Assembly: GCA_910588285.1 (NCBI GenBank)
Contig: CAJUQB010000014.1
Location: forward strand, 1-64,000
Source: an uncultured Lachnospiraceae bacterium
GTDB taxonomy: Bacteria > Bacillota > Clostridia > Lachnospirales > Lachnospiraceae
Reading direction: 5' to 3'
Length of the DNA: 64,000 nucleotides
Shown: positions 15,964-25,172 of the stretch, one piece after another
How positions within the stretch are numbered: the stretch's first letter is position 1
How the letters are laid out: each line of letters begins with the position of its first letter
The notes under the pieces: model-generated
Databases searched by the model: none
What the model was told of the DNA's origin: nothing
The model's input: the letters and a program-made list of their open reading frames with translations, nothing else
Translations under genes and position numbers: made by a program

Positions 15964-17445
15964 ATGAAAAAAGCGGCAGCTTGGTTACTGGCAGGCAGTC
16001 TGTGCATCAGCCTGTTGGCAGGGTGCAGTAAGGATACGCCTGCATCAACGCCGGAACGAGGTTCCGACACAGCAGAGACGGAGGAAAATGAAGTGAAGCA
16101 GCAGGAGAACAAAAAAGAGGAGCCCAAGGGAATGGAACATGAAGCAGCGGAAAGCACGGCGTTGGTCCTGACTGTAAATCCCAATTATGAGGATGCCAAA
16201 AGCTACACCGTAGAAAAAAACAGCGGCGATAGGATAGGCGACGGAATTAATAACCCGGCCCGGCGGGGATATACCTTTCAGGGGTGGACGTATGATGAGG
16301 AGGGAAGCCAGGGCGTGGGCCCAGAGGATACTATAGATAAGAATCAAACTATCTATGCATCCTGGGAGGCCTGGGATGCGGCTACGGCGGAATGGATGGA
16401 TACCGTACTGACTGAGGCAGAGCAGGCAAGATATATCAGCAATTTTCCAACCGCCTACACAAAGGAGAGCTTTGATGCATATATGACAATGGCAGCCCCG
16501 ATTTTATTTCTGACCATGGGCGGCAATGTATTTCCCCAGGAAATGCAGGGGCTGGTATATGGGCTTGCAGGCGCCCGGGAGGCGTTGGAATTGGCGCCGA
16601 ACGTATCGGATCCGGAGGATACCATTTGGTATATCTGGGGGGAAGACATAGCGGCAGAGCCGGAGGCGGGAAGCTACGACTATTATGGAACCTGGGATAA
16701 TGCAGGATTCAAGCCTTTTCTTGTGCCCTGTATGCTGGAGAACCAGAATGAGGTGAAGGGAAATATTATCCTGATTTCCGGCGGCGGTTTTGAACAGCGT
16801 GCTAACCGGTGGGAAGCCTATCCGGCTGCCGGGCGGTTTAACGATCTCGGATATAATTGCTTTATCCTGCAGCGCCGTGTGGCGCCTTCTAAACCTATTG
16901 ATGCAGGACTTGACCTGCAGAGAGCTATACGCTATCTGAAATACCATGCCAAGGAGTATGGCATTGCAAAGATCGAGAATCTGGCGGCAGCAGGATATTC
17001 TGGCGGCGGTTCCACAATCACCTATCAGGTGGAGCAGCTATATGGGGATATCCAGTCTACGGCAATCTATCCGGATTACCAGTGCGATGAGGTAGACGCT
17101 GTCAATGCCGACCTTGAGGCCATGATTATGGTATACAGTGCGATGCCCCTGGAAACGGAGAATCCCAATATTCCGGATGCCTTTGTTGTGGTAGGGATTC
17201 AGGACGAGTATGGCCTTGAACAGAAAAGTATAGAGGCATTGTCCTGTTATGAGGCTCATGACATCCGCTACGAGGCACATTTCTTTTCCGATGCCGGCCA
17301 TGGCTTTGGCCAAGGCTTTGGACTGAATGCCACAGCATATACGGATGAAAATGTGGAAAATGTCAAGGTATGGCCGTCATTGGCAGACCAATTTTTAAGA
17401 ATTACCTTTGGCCTGGAAGAAAATATAACGGCCATGGGGCAATAA
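15964..17445 (+). CDS. Lipoprotein with InlB-type repeat and alpha/beta-hydrolase domain
   Basis: This is a 493-residue secreted lipoprotein. The lipobox LLAGC places the lipidated Cys at 21, followed by a charged Ser/Thr/Glu linker. Residues about 68-135 form one Listeria-Bacteroides (Flg_new) repeat (RRGYTFQGWTYD ... IYASWE). Residues about 250-485 are an alpha/beta hydrolase related to acyl esterases: oxyanion loop ISGGGFEQR, nucleophile Ser346 in AAGYSGGGS, probable Asp414 in VGIQDE and His446 in DAGHGFGQG. It would be anchored outside the membrane and may remove acyl groups from sugars or peptidoglycan; the substrate is not evident. The AraC regulator 100 bases downstream is a likely controller. 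The start at 15964 follows GAGGAGG. Confidence 0.82.
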   Translation: MKKAAAWLLAGSLCISLLAGCSKDTPASTPERGSDTAETEENEVKQQENKKEEPKGMEHEAAESTALVLTVNPNYEDAKSYTVEKNSGDRIGDGINNPARRGYTFQGWTYDEEGSQGVGPEDTIDKNQTIYASWEAWDAATAEWMDTVLTEAEQARYISNFPTAYTKESFDAYMTMAAPILFLTMGGNVFPQEMQGLVYGLAGAREALELAPNVSDPEDTIWYIWGEDIAAEPEAGSYDYYGTWDNAGFKPFLVPCMLENQNEVKGNIILISGGGFEQRANRWEAYPAAGRFNDLGYNCFILQRRVAPSKPIDAGLDLQRAIRYLKYHAKEYGIAKIENLAAAGYSGGGSTITYQVEQLYGDIQSTAIYPDYQCDEVDAVNADLEAMIMVYSAMPLETENPNIPDAFVVVGIQDEYGLEQKSIEALSCYEAHDIRYEAHFFSDAGHGFGQGFGLNATAYTDENVENVKVWPSLADQFLRITFGLEENITAMGQ

Positions 17446-17545
17446 GCACCCTATTTGTCCAGACAGAGGCGGCTTTTTTTGCAAGCTGTCTCCGGCAAAC
17501 CATGACTATGAAAAGGGGCAGGGAAATAATGAAGATGGAAAGGAA

Positions 17546-18430
17546 ATGATAAATTTTCGGTGGGATCATTCGGAAAATTTTTTCCGGTTTCTGAAGCACC
17601 CCAATTATTTCCCGCCTATCAGGTTTTCCGGTGATTATATCAGTATGGGGTATATGCTGAAGGGCGTTGGCGTGATCTGGCACAGGTATCAGGGCAAGGA
17701 GGAACGCATCGTTTTACAGGAGGGAGATTTTTTTGCATTTGCCCCGGAAAGCATTCTGATGAACGAGATATACGAACCGGAAAATATTCTGCTGGATGTG
17801 TCCATGTCGACGGATGTCTATAAGAGTTATTTTTTAAGCGCTATGGGCAGAGGCGGCCTGACAGAGTTTATGGTCAATATGGTATGTCAGGATACGATGC
17901 CCGGGTATATATTATTTCATACCCATGCCGATAAAAAAATCCGGCAGTTATTTTACTGGGCCATGCTGGAGCATCTGCAGGAATCCGAGGAAGCCTATGA
18001 TCTGGTGGCCCTGTATATGGAGCTTATTTTTGCAAATATACAGAAATACCACAGCCAGGACGCAGAAATGCATTTTGCAGGCCAGCGGGCAGTCAGCCGA
18101 ATGCCGGAGTTCTACACCTATCTGCAGGCAAACTGTGCGGATTTTTCCATGGAAGCCATGGCCAGGCATTTCCATTTCTCGGCATCTTATATCAGCCGGT
18201 GCTTTAAAAGATATGCCGGAAAAACCATACGGGATATTCTGATTGATATGCGTATGGAGCTGGCTGAAAAAATGCTGCGGGATACAGATATTGGGATCTG
18301 TGAAATTGCGGAGCAGGTGGGATATCAGGATCCCTCATATTTCATTGAAGCATTTAAAGCAAAACGGCAGGTGACGCCATTCCGATTTCGGAAAATGAAA
18401 AGAGAGGGATACGGTTTTCCGGAAGGATGA
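17546..18430 (+). CDS. AraC-family transcription regulator
   Basis: This 294-residue regulator has a cupin-like N-terminal sensing domain (about residues 20-140) and two C-terminal helix-turn-helix motifs (about 190-285). The first is MEAMARHFHFSASYISRCF; the second is IGICEIAEQVGYQDPSYFIE, followed by the conserved TPFRFRK. Such proteins usually sense a small molecule and activate nearby transport or degradation genes. Its only plausible local target is the lipoprotein hydrolase directly upstream, since the next gene, argG, is convergent. The ATG at 17546 has GGAAAGG upstream. Confidence 0.88.
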   Translation: MINFRWDHSENFFRFLKHPNYFPPIRFSGDYISMGYMLKGVGVIWHRYQGKEERIVLQEGDFFAFAPESILMNEIYEPENILLDVSMSTDVYKSYFLSAMGRGGLTEFMVNMVCQDTMPGYILFHTHADKKIRQLFYWAMLEHLQESEEAYDLVALYMELIFANIQKYHSQDAEMHFAGQRAVSRMPEFYTYLQANCADFSMEAMARHFHFSASYISRCFKRYAGKTIRDILIDMRMELAEKMLRDTDIGICEIAEQVGYQDPSYFIEAFKAKRQVTPFRFRKMKREGYGFPEG

Positions 18431-18460
18431 AAGGGCGCAGCCTACAGGTTGCGCCCTTTT
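18431..18460. terminator. Bidirectional terminator between the AraC gene and argG
   Basis: The stem AAGGGCGCA / TGCGCCCTT with flanking A and T runs sits directly after the AraC stop codon and downstream of argG on the other strand, so it can serve both converging transcripts. Confidence 0.85.
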
Positions 18461-18481
18461 CCTGGAAATACCGGATGTTGT

Positions 18482-19705
18482 TTACTGATTTTTCAGAGCC
18501 TCCGCCATCTTCAATGCCCGCACCTTTAAGGGCAGTCCGAACAGGGTGATAAACCCGTCCGCATCATGATGGTCATACAGGTCTCCGGTGGTGAAGCTTG
18601 CCAGGGACTCGCTGTAGAGGGAGTAGGGAGAGGTGGTTCCGGCCTTGATGATATTGCCCTTGTAGAGCTTGAACTTCACCTCGCCGGTCACATACCTCTG
18701 GGTGGATTCCACAAAGGCCTGGACAGCCTCCCGAAGGGGTGTGAACCATTTTCCTTCGTATACGATCTGGGCCATCCGGTTGCCCATGTCCTTCTTTACC
18801 TCCATGGTGGCCCGGTCGAGAACCAGCTCCTCCAACTGCTGGTGAGCCTCCATCAGGATCGTTCCGCCGGGGGTCTCATACACGCCCCGGGACTTCATGC
18901 CAACCACGCGGTTCTCCACAATGTCCACAATGCCGATGCCATGCCTGCCGCCCAGATCATTGAGGGTGCGGATGATATCAGATACCTTCATCTCTTTGCC
19001 GTTGACCGTCTTGGGCACGCCTGCCTCAAAGGTCATGGTCACGTACTCCCCTTCATCAGGAGCTTTTTCCGGGGAAACGCCAAGCACCAGCAGATGATCG
19101 TAATTGGGTTCTGCTGCCGGGTCCTCCAGCTCCAGGCCCTCGTGGCTGATGTGCCACAGGTTTCGGTCACGGCTGTAGCTGGAATCTGCGGAGAAGGGCA
19201 GGTGAATGCCATGCTGCTTACAGTATTCGATCTCATCCTGCCGGGACTGCATGGTCCACACATCGGTCATACGCCAGGGGGCGATGATCTTCAAGTCAGG
19301 AGCAAGTGCTTTGATGCCCAGCTCAAAACGAATCTGGTCATTGCCCTTGCCGGTGGCGCCATGGCAGATGGCAGAAGCCCCTTCCTTTCTGGCAACCTCC
19401 ACCAGACGCTTGGCAATGCCCGGACGGGCCATGGAGGTGCCTAAGAGATATTTGTTCTCATAGACAGCGCCGGCCTGGACGCAGGGCATAATGTAGTCAT
19501 CGCAGAACTCGTCGGTAATGTCCTCAATATACAGCTTGCTGGCGCCGGAAAGCTTCGCGCGCTCCTCAAGGCCGTCAAGCTCCTCCCCCTGGCCGCAGTC
19601 AATACAGCAGCAGATTACTTCATAATCAAAATTCTCCTTCAGCCAGGGAATGATCGCAGTGGTATCAAGCCCGCCGGAATATGCCAAAACAACCTTTTCT
19701 TTCAT
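18482..19705 (-). CDS. argG: Argininosuccinate synthase
   Basis: This 407-residue enzyme joins citrulline and aspartate with ATP to form argininosuccinate, the penultimate step of arginine synthesis. The ATP pyrophosphatase loop LAYSGGLDTT is at residues about 7-16, and GATGKGNDQIRFE is conserved. The family length is about 400. The ATG at 19705 has GGAGGAG; 13 extra upstream codons in frame were rejected because they lack a ribosome site. It is divergent from argC, and the 371-base intergenic region carries the control sites. argH is not in the window. Confidence 0.97.
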   Translation of the reverse strand: MKEKVVLAYSGGLDTTAIIPWLKENFDYEVICCCIDCGQGEELDGLEERAKLSGASKLYIEDITDEFCDDYIMPCVQAGAVYENKYLLGTSMARPGIAKRLVEVARKEGASAICHGATGKGNDQIRFELGIKALAPDLKIIAPWRMTDVWTMQSRQDEIEYCKQHGIHLPFSADSSYSRDRNLWHISHEGLELEDPAAEPNYDHLLVLGVSPEKAPDEGEYVTMTFEAGVPKTVNGKEMKVSDIIRTLNDLGGRHGIGIVDIVENRVVGMKSRGVYETPGGTILMEAHQQLEELVLDRATMEVKKDMGNRMAQIVYEGKWFTPLREAVQAFVESTQRYVTGEVKFKLYKGNIIKAGTTSPYSLYSESLASFTTGDLYDHHDADGFITLFGLPLKVRALKMAEALKNQ

Positions 19706-19763
19706 GATTTCTCCTCCGTTTTCTATCATTGCAATATGATTCATGGTTTTTGCACATAGGAAT

Positions 19764-19793
19764 AATATACATCATTGCTTATAAAAATTCAAG
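19764..19793 (-). promoter_or_regulatory. argG promoter with overlapping ARG box
   Basis: On the minus strand TTGAAT (19787-19792), a 17-base spacer and TATATT (19764-19769) form a promoter. The plus-strand bases 19778-19793, CTTATAAAAATTCAAG, overlap the -35 region and resemble the B. subtilis ARG box (CATGAATAAAAATTCAAG). ArgR bound to arginine would block transcription. Binding is inferred from similarity. Confidence 0.7.
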
Positions 19794-19936
19794 TGAAAAA
19801 ATATACATTTTGGAAAAATAAATATGCATAAATATGTACAAAACAACGATATATCTTAAAAAGTATGCATATATATTTAATAAGGTAAATAAAGTTCCTA
19901 TTCTGGAGAAACAGGAAATTGTGTAGAAATCAGGGC

Positions 19937-19974
19937 TTGCATCTTTTGCGGAATGAATGTATAATTATGCAGTG
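19937..19974 (+). promoter_or_regulatory. argC-operon promoter with possible ARG box
   Basis: TTGCAT (19937-19942), 17 bases, TATAAT (19960-19965) make a good sigma-A promoter. The AT-rich dyad TGTATAATTATGCA covers the -10 region and is a plausible ArgR site. Similar AT dyads occur nearby (TATGCATAAATATGTA near 19824, TATGCATATATATTTA near 19864), suggesting several ArgR contacts shared with argG. Confidence 0.65.
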
Positions 19975-20076
19975 CGGAAATTGAGGAATGCGCATTGTAT
20001 GTACATTTCCTTCCGGCGAAAGGATGCGGAAAGGATCCCTTAAGTTCAAAACAAATTTAGAAAAGAGAGTGAAGAA

Positions 20077-21117
20077 ATGATAAAAGCAGGAATTATCGGA
20101 GCTACCGGATATGCCGGCGGGGAGCTGGTGAGGATATTATTGGGACATAAGGATGTGGAGATTCAGTGGTATGGATCCAGGAGCTACATAGACCAGAAGT
20201 ATGCACAGGTGTATCAGAATATGTTCCAGCTGGTGGAGGACAAGTGCCTGGATGATAATATAGAAGCGCTGGCGGATCAGGTGGATGTGATTTTTACGGC
20301 TACGCCGCAGGGATTTTTGGCGGGGGTTTTGACAGAAGATATTTTGAATAAGGTCAAGGTGATTGATCTGAGCGCGGATTACCGCATTAAGGATGTGGCG
20401 GTGTATGAAAAATGGTACGGGATCCCCCATAAAAGTCCCCAGTTTATTTCGGAGGCAGTGTATGGGCTCTGCGAGGAGAACCGGGAAGCGGTGAAGAAGG
20501 CCAGACTGGTGGCCAATCCGGGGTGTTATCCCACCTGCACCTTTTTTAGTATTGCACCTTTGGCCAAAAAGGGATATATTGATATGAGCACATTGATTGT
20601 GGATGCCAAGTCCGGCACATCAGGGGCAGGGCGGGGAGCCAAGGTGGATAATCTGTACTGTGAGGTCAATGAGAATGTGAAGGCCTACGGGGTGGCCGCC
20701 CACCGCCATACACCGGAGATTGAGGAGCAGCTGGGGTATGCGGCAGGAGAGCAGGTGGTGCTGAATTTTACCCCCCATTTGATTCCCATGAACCGGGGAA
20801 TCCTGATTACGGCCTATGCTGCCGTCAAGGAGGGCGTGACGGAAGAAATGATCCGCAGCGCCTATCAGGAGGCGTATGACAAGGAGCGATTTGTGCGGTT
20901 CTTAGAGCCGGGCCTGTGCCCCCAGACCAAATGGGTGGAGGGCAGCAATTATGTGGATGTGAACGTGGTATATGACAGCCGGACCAACCGGGTGATCATG
21001 ATGGGAGCCATGGATAATGTGGTGAAGGGTGCCGCAGGGCAGGCAGTGCAGAATATGAACCTGATGTTCGGGCTGCCGGAGGAGACAGGGCTTATGCTGG
21101 TTCCCATGTTCCCTTAA
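20077..21117 (+). CDS. argC: N-acetyl-gamma-glutamyl-phosphate reductase
   Basis: This 346-residue NADPH-dependent enzyme converts N-acetylglutamyl phosphate to the semialdehyde, the third step to ornithine. The N-terminal Rossmann motif GATGYAGGEL and the catalytic Cys150 in VANPGCYPTC are present, as is the conserved HRHTPEIEEQ segment. Its length is normal for the family. It is the first gene of argC-GNAT-argJ-argB-argD. The ATG at 20077 follows GAGAGTGAAG. ArgR control is likely from the promoter sequence. Confidence 0.97.
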   Translation: MIKAGIIGATGYAGGELVRILLGHKDVEIQWYGSRSYIDQKYAQVYQNMFQLVEDKCLDDNIEALADQVDVIFTATPQGFLAGVLTEDILNKVKVIDLSADYRIKDVAVYEKWYGIPHKSPQFISEAVYGLCEENREAVKKARLVANPGCYPTCTFFSIAPLAKKGYIDMSTLIVDAKSGTSGAGRGAKVDNLYCEVNENVKAYGVAAHRHTPEIEEQLGYAAGEQVVLNFTPHLIPMNRGILITAYAAVKEGVTEEMIRSAYQEAYDKERFVRFLEPGLCPQTKWVEGSNYVDVNVVYDSRTNRVIMMGAMDNVVKGAAGQAVQNMNLMFGLPEETGLMLVPMFP

Positions 21118-21163
21118 GGGCTGTCAGGTTTTGATTTTCGGCTTGCAAGGATAGGAGACAATG

Positions 21164-21628
21164 ATGACAGAAGAGAGTAAGATTCAGATTCGCCCAATGG
21201 CTTTGGAGGACTATGATCAGGTGTATCGGCTGTGGAAGACGATCCGGGGATTTGCCATCCGAAGCGTGGATGATTCCAGGGAGGGGATTGAGCGGTTTTT
21301 GAGGCGCAACCCCACCACCAGTATTGTGGCAGTGTATCAGGAGGAGGTTGTGGGGGCCATTCTCTGCGGCCATGACGGCAGGCGCGGATGCTTCTACCAT
21401 GTGTGTGTAAAGGAGGAGCACCGGCAGAACGGGATTGGGAAGCGGATGGCTGTGGCAGCTATGGAGGCCCTGCGGGCAGAGCATATTTCCAAGGTGAATT
21501 TGATTGCCTTTCGCACCAATGAGGTGGGGAATCAATTTTGGAAAAGGGTCGGGTGGACCTTTCGGGAGGATTTGAATTATTATGACTTTACACTGAATGA
21601 GGAGAATCTGATTTATTTCAATCAATGA
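21164..21628 (+). CDS. GNAT N-acetyltransferase inside the arg operon
   Basis: This is a GNAT acetyltransferase of about 154 residues. The acetyl-CoA loop is HRQNGIGKRM, preceded by VCVKEEH, and the C-terminal RVGWTFREDLNYY is typical of stand-alone GNATs. It lies between argC (46 bases) and argJ (77 bases) in the same direction. Two adjacent ATGs exist (21161 and 21164); the second has better spacing to AGGAG. A role as an N-acetylglutamate synthase that primes the arginine cycle is possible from position. The sequence is not an obvious ArgA, however, and it could acetylate another small substrate or a protein. Confidence 0.8.
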   Translation: MTEESKIQIRPMALEDYDQVYRLWKTIRGFAIRSVDDSREGIERFLRRNPTTSIVAVYQEEVVGAILCGHDGRRGCFYHVCVKEEHRQNGIGKRMAVAAMEALRAEHISKVNLIAFRTNEVGNQFWKRVGWTFREDLNYYDFTLNEENLIYFNQ

Positions 21629-21705
21629 GGGCAGGCGCATATTACTCCATTATGAATGCAATGATGTACGAGGAAACGGTTTATAAGCGATGAAAGGATA
21701 AGGAC

Positions 21706-22941
21706 ATGGATAAGAGCATGGAATATAGAGAGGGCGGCGTGACCGCAGCAAAGGGATTTCGGGCTGCGTCCTGTGAGGCGGGGATTAAGTATCAGGGGCG
21801 GAAGGATATGGCTATGATTGTCAGTGACAGTCCGGCAGTGTGCGCCGGGACATTTACGACGAATGTTGTGAAGGCAGCGCCGGTGCAGTGGGACAAGAAA
21901 CTGGTGGAGAGCCAGGAGTGCGCCAGGGCAGTGGTGGTGAATGCAGGAATTGCCAATGCCTGTACCGGAGCGGAGGGCATGGCTTACTGTGCGCAGACAG
22001 CAAAAAAGGTGGAGGAGGTGCTGGGGATTCCCAGGGATCAAGTGCTGGTGGCTTCCACCGGGGTGATTGGGATGCAGCTTCCCATACAGCGGCTGGAGGC
22101 AGGGATTGAGAAAATGAGCAATAGCCTGTCCGATACCATGAGCAGCGGCCATGAGGCAGCCTGTGCCATAATGACTACAGATACCAGGGAGAAGGAGGCG
22201 GCAGTGTCCTTTGAGGTGGGAGGCGTGACGGTGACTCTGGGAGGCATGTGCAAGGGCTCCGGAATGATCCATCCCAATATGTGCACCATGCTGGCATTTT
22301 TGACGACAGACCTGGCCATTTCCAAGGAGCTCCTGGTGGAGGCCCTCCGGGAGGACATCAAGGATACCTACAATATGATTTCCGTGGATGGAGACACCTC
22401 CACCAATGATACGGTGCTGCTTCTGGCCAACGGACAGGCGGGAAATCCGGTGATTACCGAGAAAAATGAGGAGTATGCTGCCTTTACCAGGGCGCTGCGC
22501 ATGGTAAATGAGACCTTGGCCAAGAAAATGGCCGGAGACGGCGAGGGAGCTACGGCCCTCTTTGAGACAAGGGTGATCCATGCAGATACTGTGGCCAACG
22601 CCAAGGTACTGGCCAAATCAGTGATTACCTCCTCCCTGACCAAGGCGGCCATTTATGGCCATGATGCCAACTGGGGACGGATCTTATGTGCACTTGGGTA
22701 TTCCGGCGTATCGTTTGATCCGGAAAAAATTGAACTGTATTTCCAGAGCCGTTCCGGCCGGATCCTGATCTATCAGGATGGCGTGGCCGTAGATTACAGC
22801 GAGGAGGAGGCCAGCAGGATCCTCTCAGACCCGGAAGTGACGGTGCTGGTGGATATGAAATGCGGCCAGGCCGAGGCTGCAGCCTGGGGCTGTGACCTGA
22901 CCTACGACTATGTGAAGATCAATGCGGATTACCGCTCCTAG
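21706..22941 (+). CDS. argJ: Glutamate N-acetyltransferase / amino-acid acetyltransferase
   Basis: This 411-residue ArgJ transfers the acetyl group from N-acetylornithine to glutamate, recycling the cycle, and may also use acetyl-CoA. It is made as a precursor that cleaves itself before a Thr nucleophile. Here that Thr is 194 in GMIHPNMCTMLAF, where the residue before it is Cys instead of the more common Ala. The N-terminal GGVTAAKGFRA and the late GHDANWGRIL are typical. The start at 21706 has AAAGGATAAGG. argB follows after 45 bases. The order argC-J-B-D is the classic Firmicutes arrangement. Confidence 0.96.
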   Translation: MDKSMEYREGGVTAAKGFRAASCEAGIKYQGRKDMAMIVSDSPAVCAGTFTTNVVKAAPVQWDKKLVESQECARAVVVNAGIANACTGAEGMAYCAQTAKKVEEVLGIPRDQVLVASTGVIGMQLPIQRLEAGIEKMSNSLSDTMSSGHEAACAIMTTDTREKEAAVSFEVGGVTVTLGGMCKGSGMIHPNMCTMLAFLTTDLAISKELLVEALREDIKDTYNMISVDGDTSTNDTVLLLANGQAGNPVITEKNEEYAAFTRALRMVNETLAKKMAGDGEGATALFETRVIHADTVANAKVLAKSVITSSLTKAAIYGHDANWGRILCALGYSGVSFDPEKIELYFQSRSGRILIYQDGVAVDYSEEEASRILSDPEVTVLVDMKCGQAEAAAWGCDLTYDYVKINADYRS

Positions 22942-22986
22942 TATAATATATTATCATTAGCACAATTTTCAGGAGGACAGGATAAG

Positions 22987-23892
22987 ATGGAAGAAAAGCA
23001 TATGGACCAGGTGCTGGCAAAAGCGGAGGTGCTGATTGAGGCCCTTCCCTATATCCAGCGCTTTAACCGGAAAATTATCGTAGTAAAATACGGCGGCAGT
23101 GCCATGGTGGACGAGGAGCTGAAGCGCCACGTCATTCAGGATGTGACCCTTCTGAAGCTGGTGGGGTTTAAGCCCATCATCGTCCACGGCGGCGGCAAGG
23201 AGATCAGCAAATGGGTGGAAAAGTCCGGCAAGGAGCCGGAATTTGTCAATGGCCTGCGGAAAACAGATGCCGACACCATGGAGATTGCGGAGATGGTGCT
23301 GGGGCGTGTCAATAAGTCCCTGGTACAAATGGTGCAGGAGCTGGGGGTTCTGGCTGTGGGCATCAGCGGCAAGGACGGGGGCCTTCTGAAGGTAGACAAG
23401 AAATATTCCGACGGCCAGGACATCGGCTATGTGGGGGAGATCAAGGAGGTAAATCCCAAGATCCTCTATGACCTGCTGGAGAAGGATTTCCTGCCCATTG
23501 TGTGCCCGGTGGGACTGGACGACAATTTTGATACCTACAATATCAATGCGGACGATGCGGCCTGCGCCATTGCCCGGGCCGTCCATGCGGAAAAGCTTGC
23601 CTTCCTCACGGACATTGAGGGAGTGTACCAGGACCCGTCGGACCCCAAAACCTTGATTTCAGAGCTGACGGTGTCTGCAGCTCAGAAGCTGATCGGGGAG
23701 GGATACATTGGCGGCGGGATGCTGCCCAAGCTGAACAACTGCATTGAGGCCATTGAAAACGGCGTGTCCAGAGTACATATCCTGGACGGGAGGATTGCCC
23801 ATTGCCTATTGCTTGAGATCTTTACCAACAAGGGAATCGGAACAGCTATTCTGGGAGACGGGGAGCAGCGGTTTTATCAGGAACAGGAATAA
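22987..23892 (+). CDS. argB: Acetylglutamate kinase
   Basis: This 301-residue amino-acid kinase phosphorylates N-acetylglutamate, the second step of the acetyl cycle and commonly the feedback-inhibited one. Seen are IVVKYGGSAM near residue 35, the substrate loop IVHGGGKEIS and GGGMLPKLNN near the end. An N-terminal helix of about 25 residues (AEVLIEALPYIQRF) precedes the kinase core, the type of extension linked to hexameric, arginine-inhibited enzymes, so feedback inhibition is likely. It starts at 22987 with AGGAGG upstream, 15 bases before argD. Confidence 0.97.
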   Translation: MEEKHMDQVLAKAEVLIEALPYIQRFNRKIIVVKYGGSAMVDEELKRHVIQDVTLLKLVGFKPIIVHGGGKEISKWVEKSGKEPEFVNGLRKTDADTMEIAEMVLGRVNKSLVQMVQELGVLAVGISGKDGGLLKVDKKYSDGQDIGYVGEIKEVNPKILYDLLEKDFLPIVCPVGLDDNFDTYNINADDAACAIARAVHAEKLAFLTDIEGVYQDPSDPKTLISELTVSAAQKLIGEGYIGGGMLPKLNNCIEAIENGVSRVHILDGRIAHCLLLEIFTNKGIGTAILGDGEQRFYQEQE

Positions 23893-23907
23893 GAAAAGGG
23901 AGTAAAC

Positions 23908-25101
23908 ATGGAAAAACAAAATTTGATGGATCGTGCCAAGCAGCATCTTCTCCATACCTATAACCGGTATCCCATTGTGCTGGAGCGGGGAGAGGGTGTG
24001 TATCTGTACGATGTGGAAGGAAATAAATACCTTGATTTTGCGGCGGGGATTGCAGTGCAGTCCCTAGGCTATGGCAACCGGGAGCTGAATGAGGCAGTGA
24101 AGAAGCAGGTGGATACGCTGACCCACACCTCCAACCTGTTTTACAATGAGCCCATTGCCCGGGCGGCGGAGCGGGCAGTGAAGGCTGCTGGCATGGAGCG
24201 TGTATTTTTTACCAACAGCGGAACCGAGGCGATAGAGGGAGCCATCAAGGCAGCCAAAAAATACGCTTACACCCGGGACGGACACAGCGGCCATGAAATA
24301 ATTGCCATGGAGCAATCCTTTCATGGGAGAAGCCTGGGTGCTCTGTCCGTGACAGGAAACGTCCGCTACCAGGAGCCCTTTGGGCCGCTGCTGCCGGGCG
24401 TACGGTTTGCCCGATTCAATGACCTGGATTCCGTGAAGGAGCAGATCAATGAAAAAACATGTGCCATCCTGCTGGAAACGGTGCAGGGGGAGGGGGGCAT
24501 CTACCCTGCCAAGACAGAGTTTCTGGAGGGAATCCGCAGGCTCTGCGATGCCCATGACATCCTGCTGATCCTGGATGAGATCCAGTGCGGCATGGGGCGT
24601 ACCGGCGCCATGTTTGCCTGGCAGCATTATGGGGTGAAGCCGGATATTATGGCCTGCGCCAAGGCCATTGGCTGCGGTGTGCCGGTGGGGGCCTTTTTCC
24701 TGACAGAGCAGGTGGCCCAAAAATCCTTAGCGCCGGGGGACCATGGCACTACCTATGGAGGCAACCCCCTGGTGGGCGCAGCAGTGGACAAGGTATTTGA
24801 GATCTTTGAGCGGGAGGATATTCCCGGCCATGCCCAAAGGATGGGCGAATACCTGGAGCAGAAGCTGGAGGAGCTGGTCAGAGAATTTGCATGTATTAAG
24901 GTGCGCCGCGGCATGGGCCTGATGCAGGGGCTTGTGCTGGAGGTGCCGGTGGGTCAGGTGGTAAAGCTCTGCCAGGAGGAAGGCCTGATTGTGATTACTG
25001 CCGGAGGTAATGTGCTGCGGATGGTGCCGCCTTTGGTGATTGAAAAGGAGCACATTGATGAGATGGCAGAAAAGCTCCGGAAGGCATTGCAGCAGATGTA
25101 G
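23908..25101 (+). CDS. argD: Acetylornithine aminotransferase
   Basis: This 397-residue class III PLP aminotransferase makes N-acetylornithine from the semialdehyde and glutamate. The PLP-binding Lys lies in MACAKAIGCG, the cofactor Asp in LILDEIQCGMGRTG, and the phosphate-binding region is NSGTEAIEGAIK. Related enzymes include ornithine and GABA aminotransferases, but the operon position fixes the role. It starts 15 bases after argB with AAAAGGGAG and is the last arginine gene here; argF and argH must be elsewhere. Confidence 0.96.
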   Translation: MEKQNLMDRAKQHLLHTYNRYPIVLERGEGVYLYDVEGNKYLDFAAGIAVQSLGYGNRELNEAVKKQVDTLTHTSNLFYNEPIARAAERAVKAAGMERVFFTNSGTEAIEGAIKAAKKYAYTRDGHSGHEIIAMEQSFHGRSLGALSVTGNVRYQEPFGPLLPGVRFARFNDLDSVKEQINEKTCAILLETVQGEGGIYPAKTEFLEGIRRLCDAHDILLILDEIQCGMGRTGAMFAWQHYGVKPDIMACAKAIGCGVPVGAFFLTEQVAQKSLAPGDHGTTYGGNPLVGAAVDKVFEIFEREDIPGHAQRMGEYLEQKLEELVREFACIKVRRGMGLMQGLVLEVPVGQVVKLCQEEGLIVITAGGNVLRMVPPLVIEKEHIDEMAEKLRKALQQM

Positions 25102-25172
25102 GATGTTTTCCTCATTGCCGGCAGGAATAAAATTCCGATTATGGGAAATCCTTATATCAGGAGGGATTGCAT

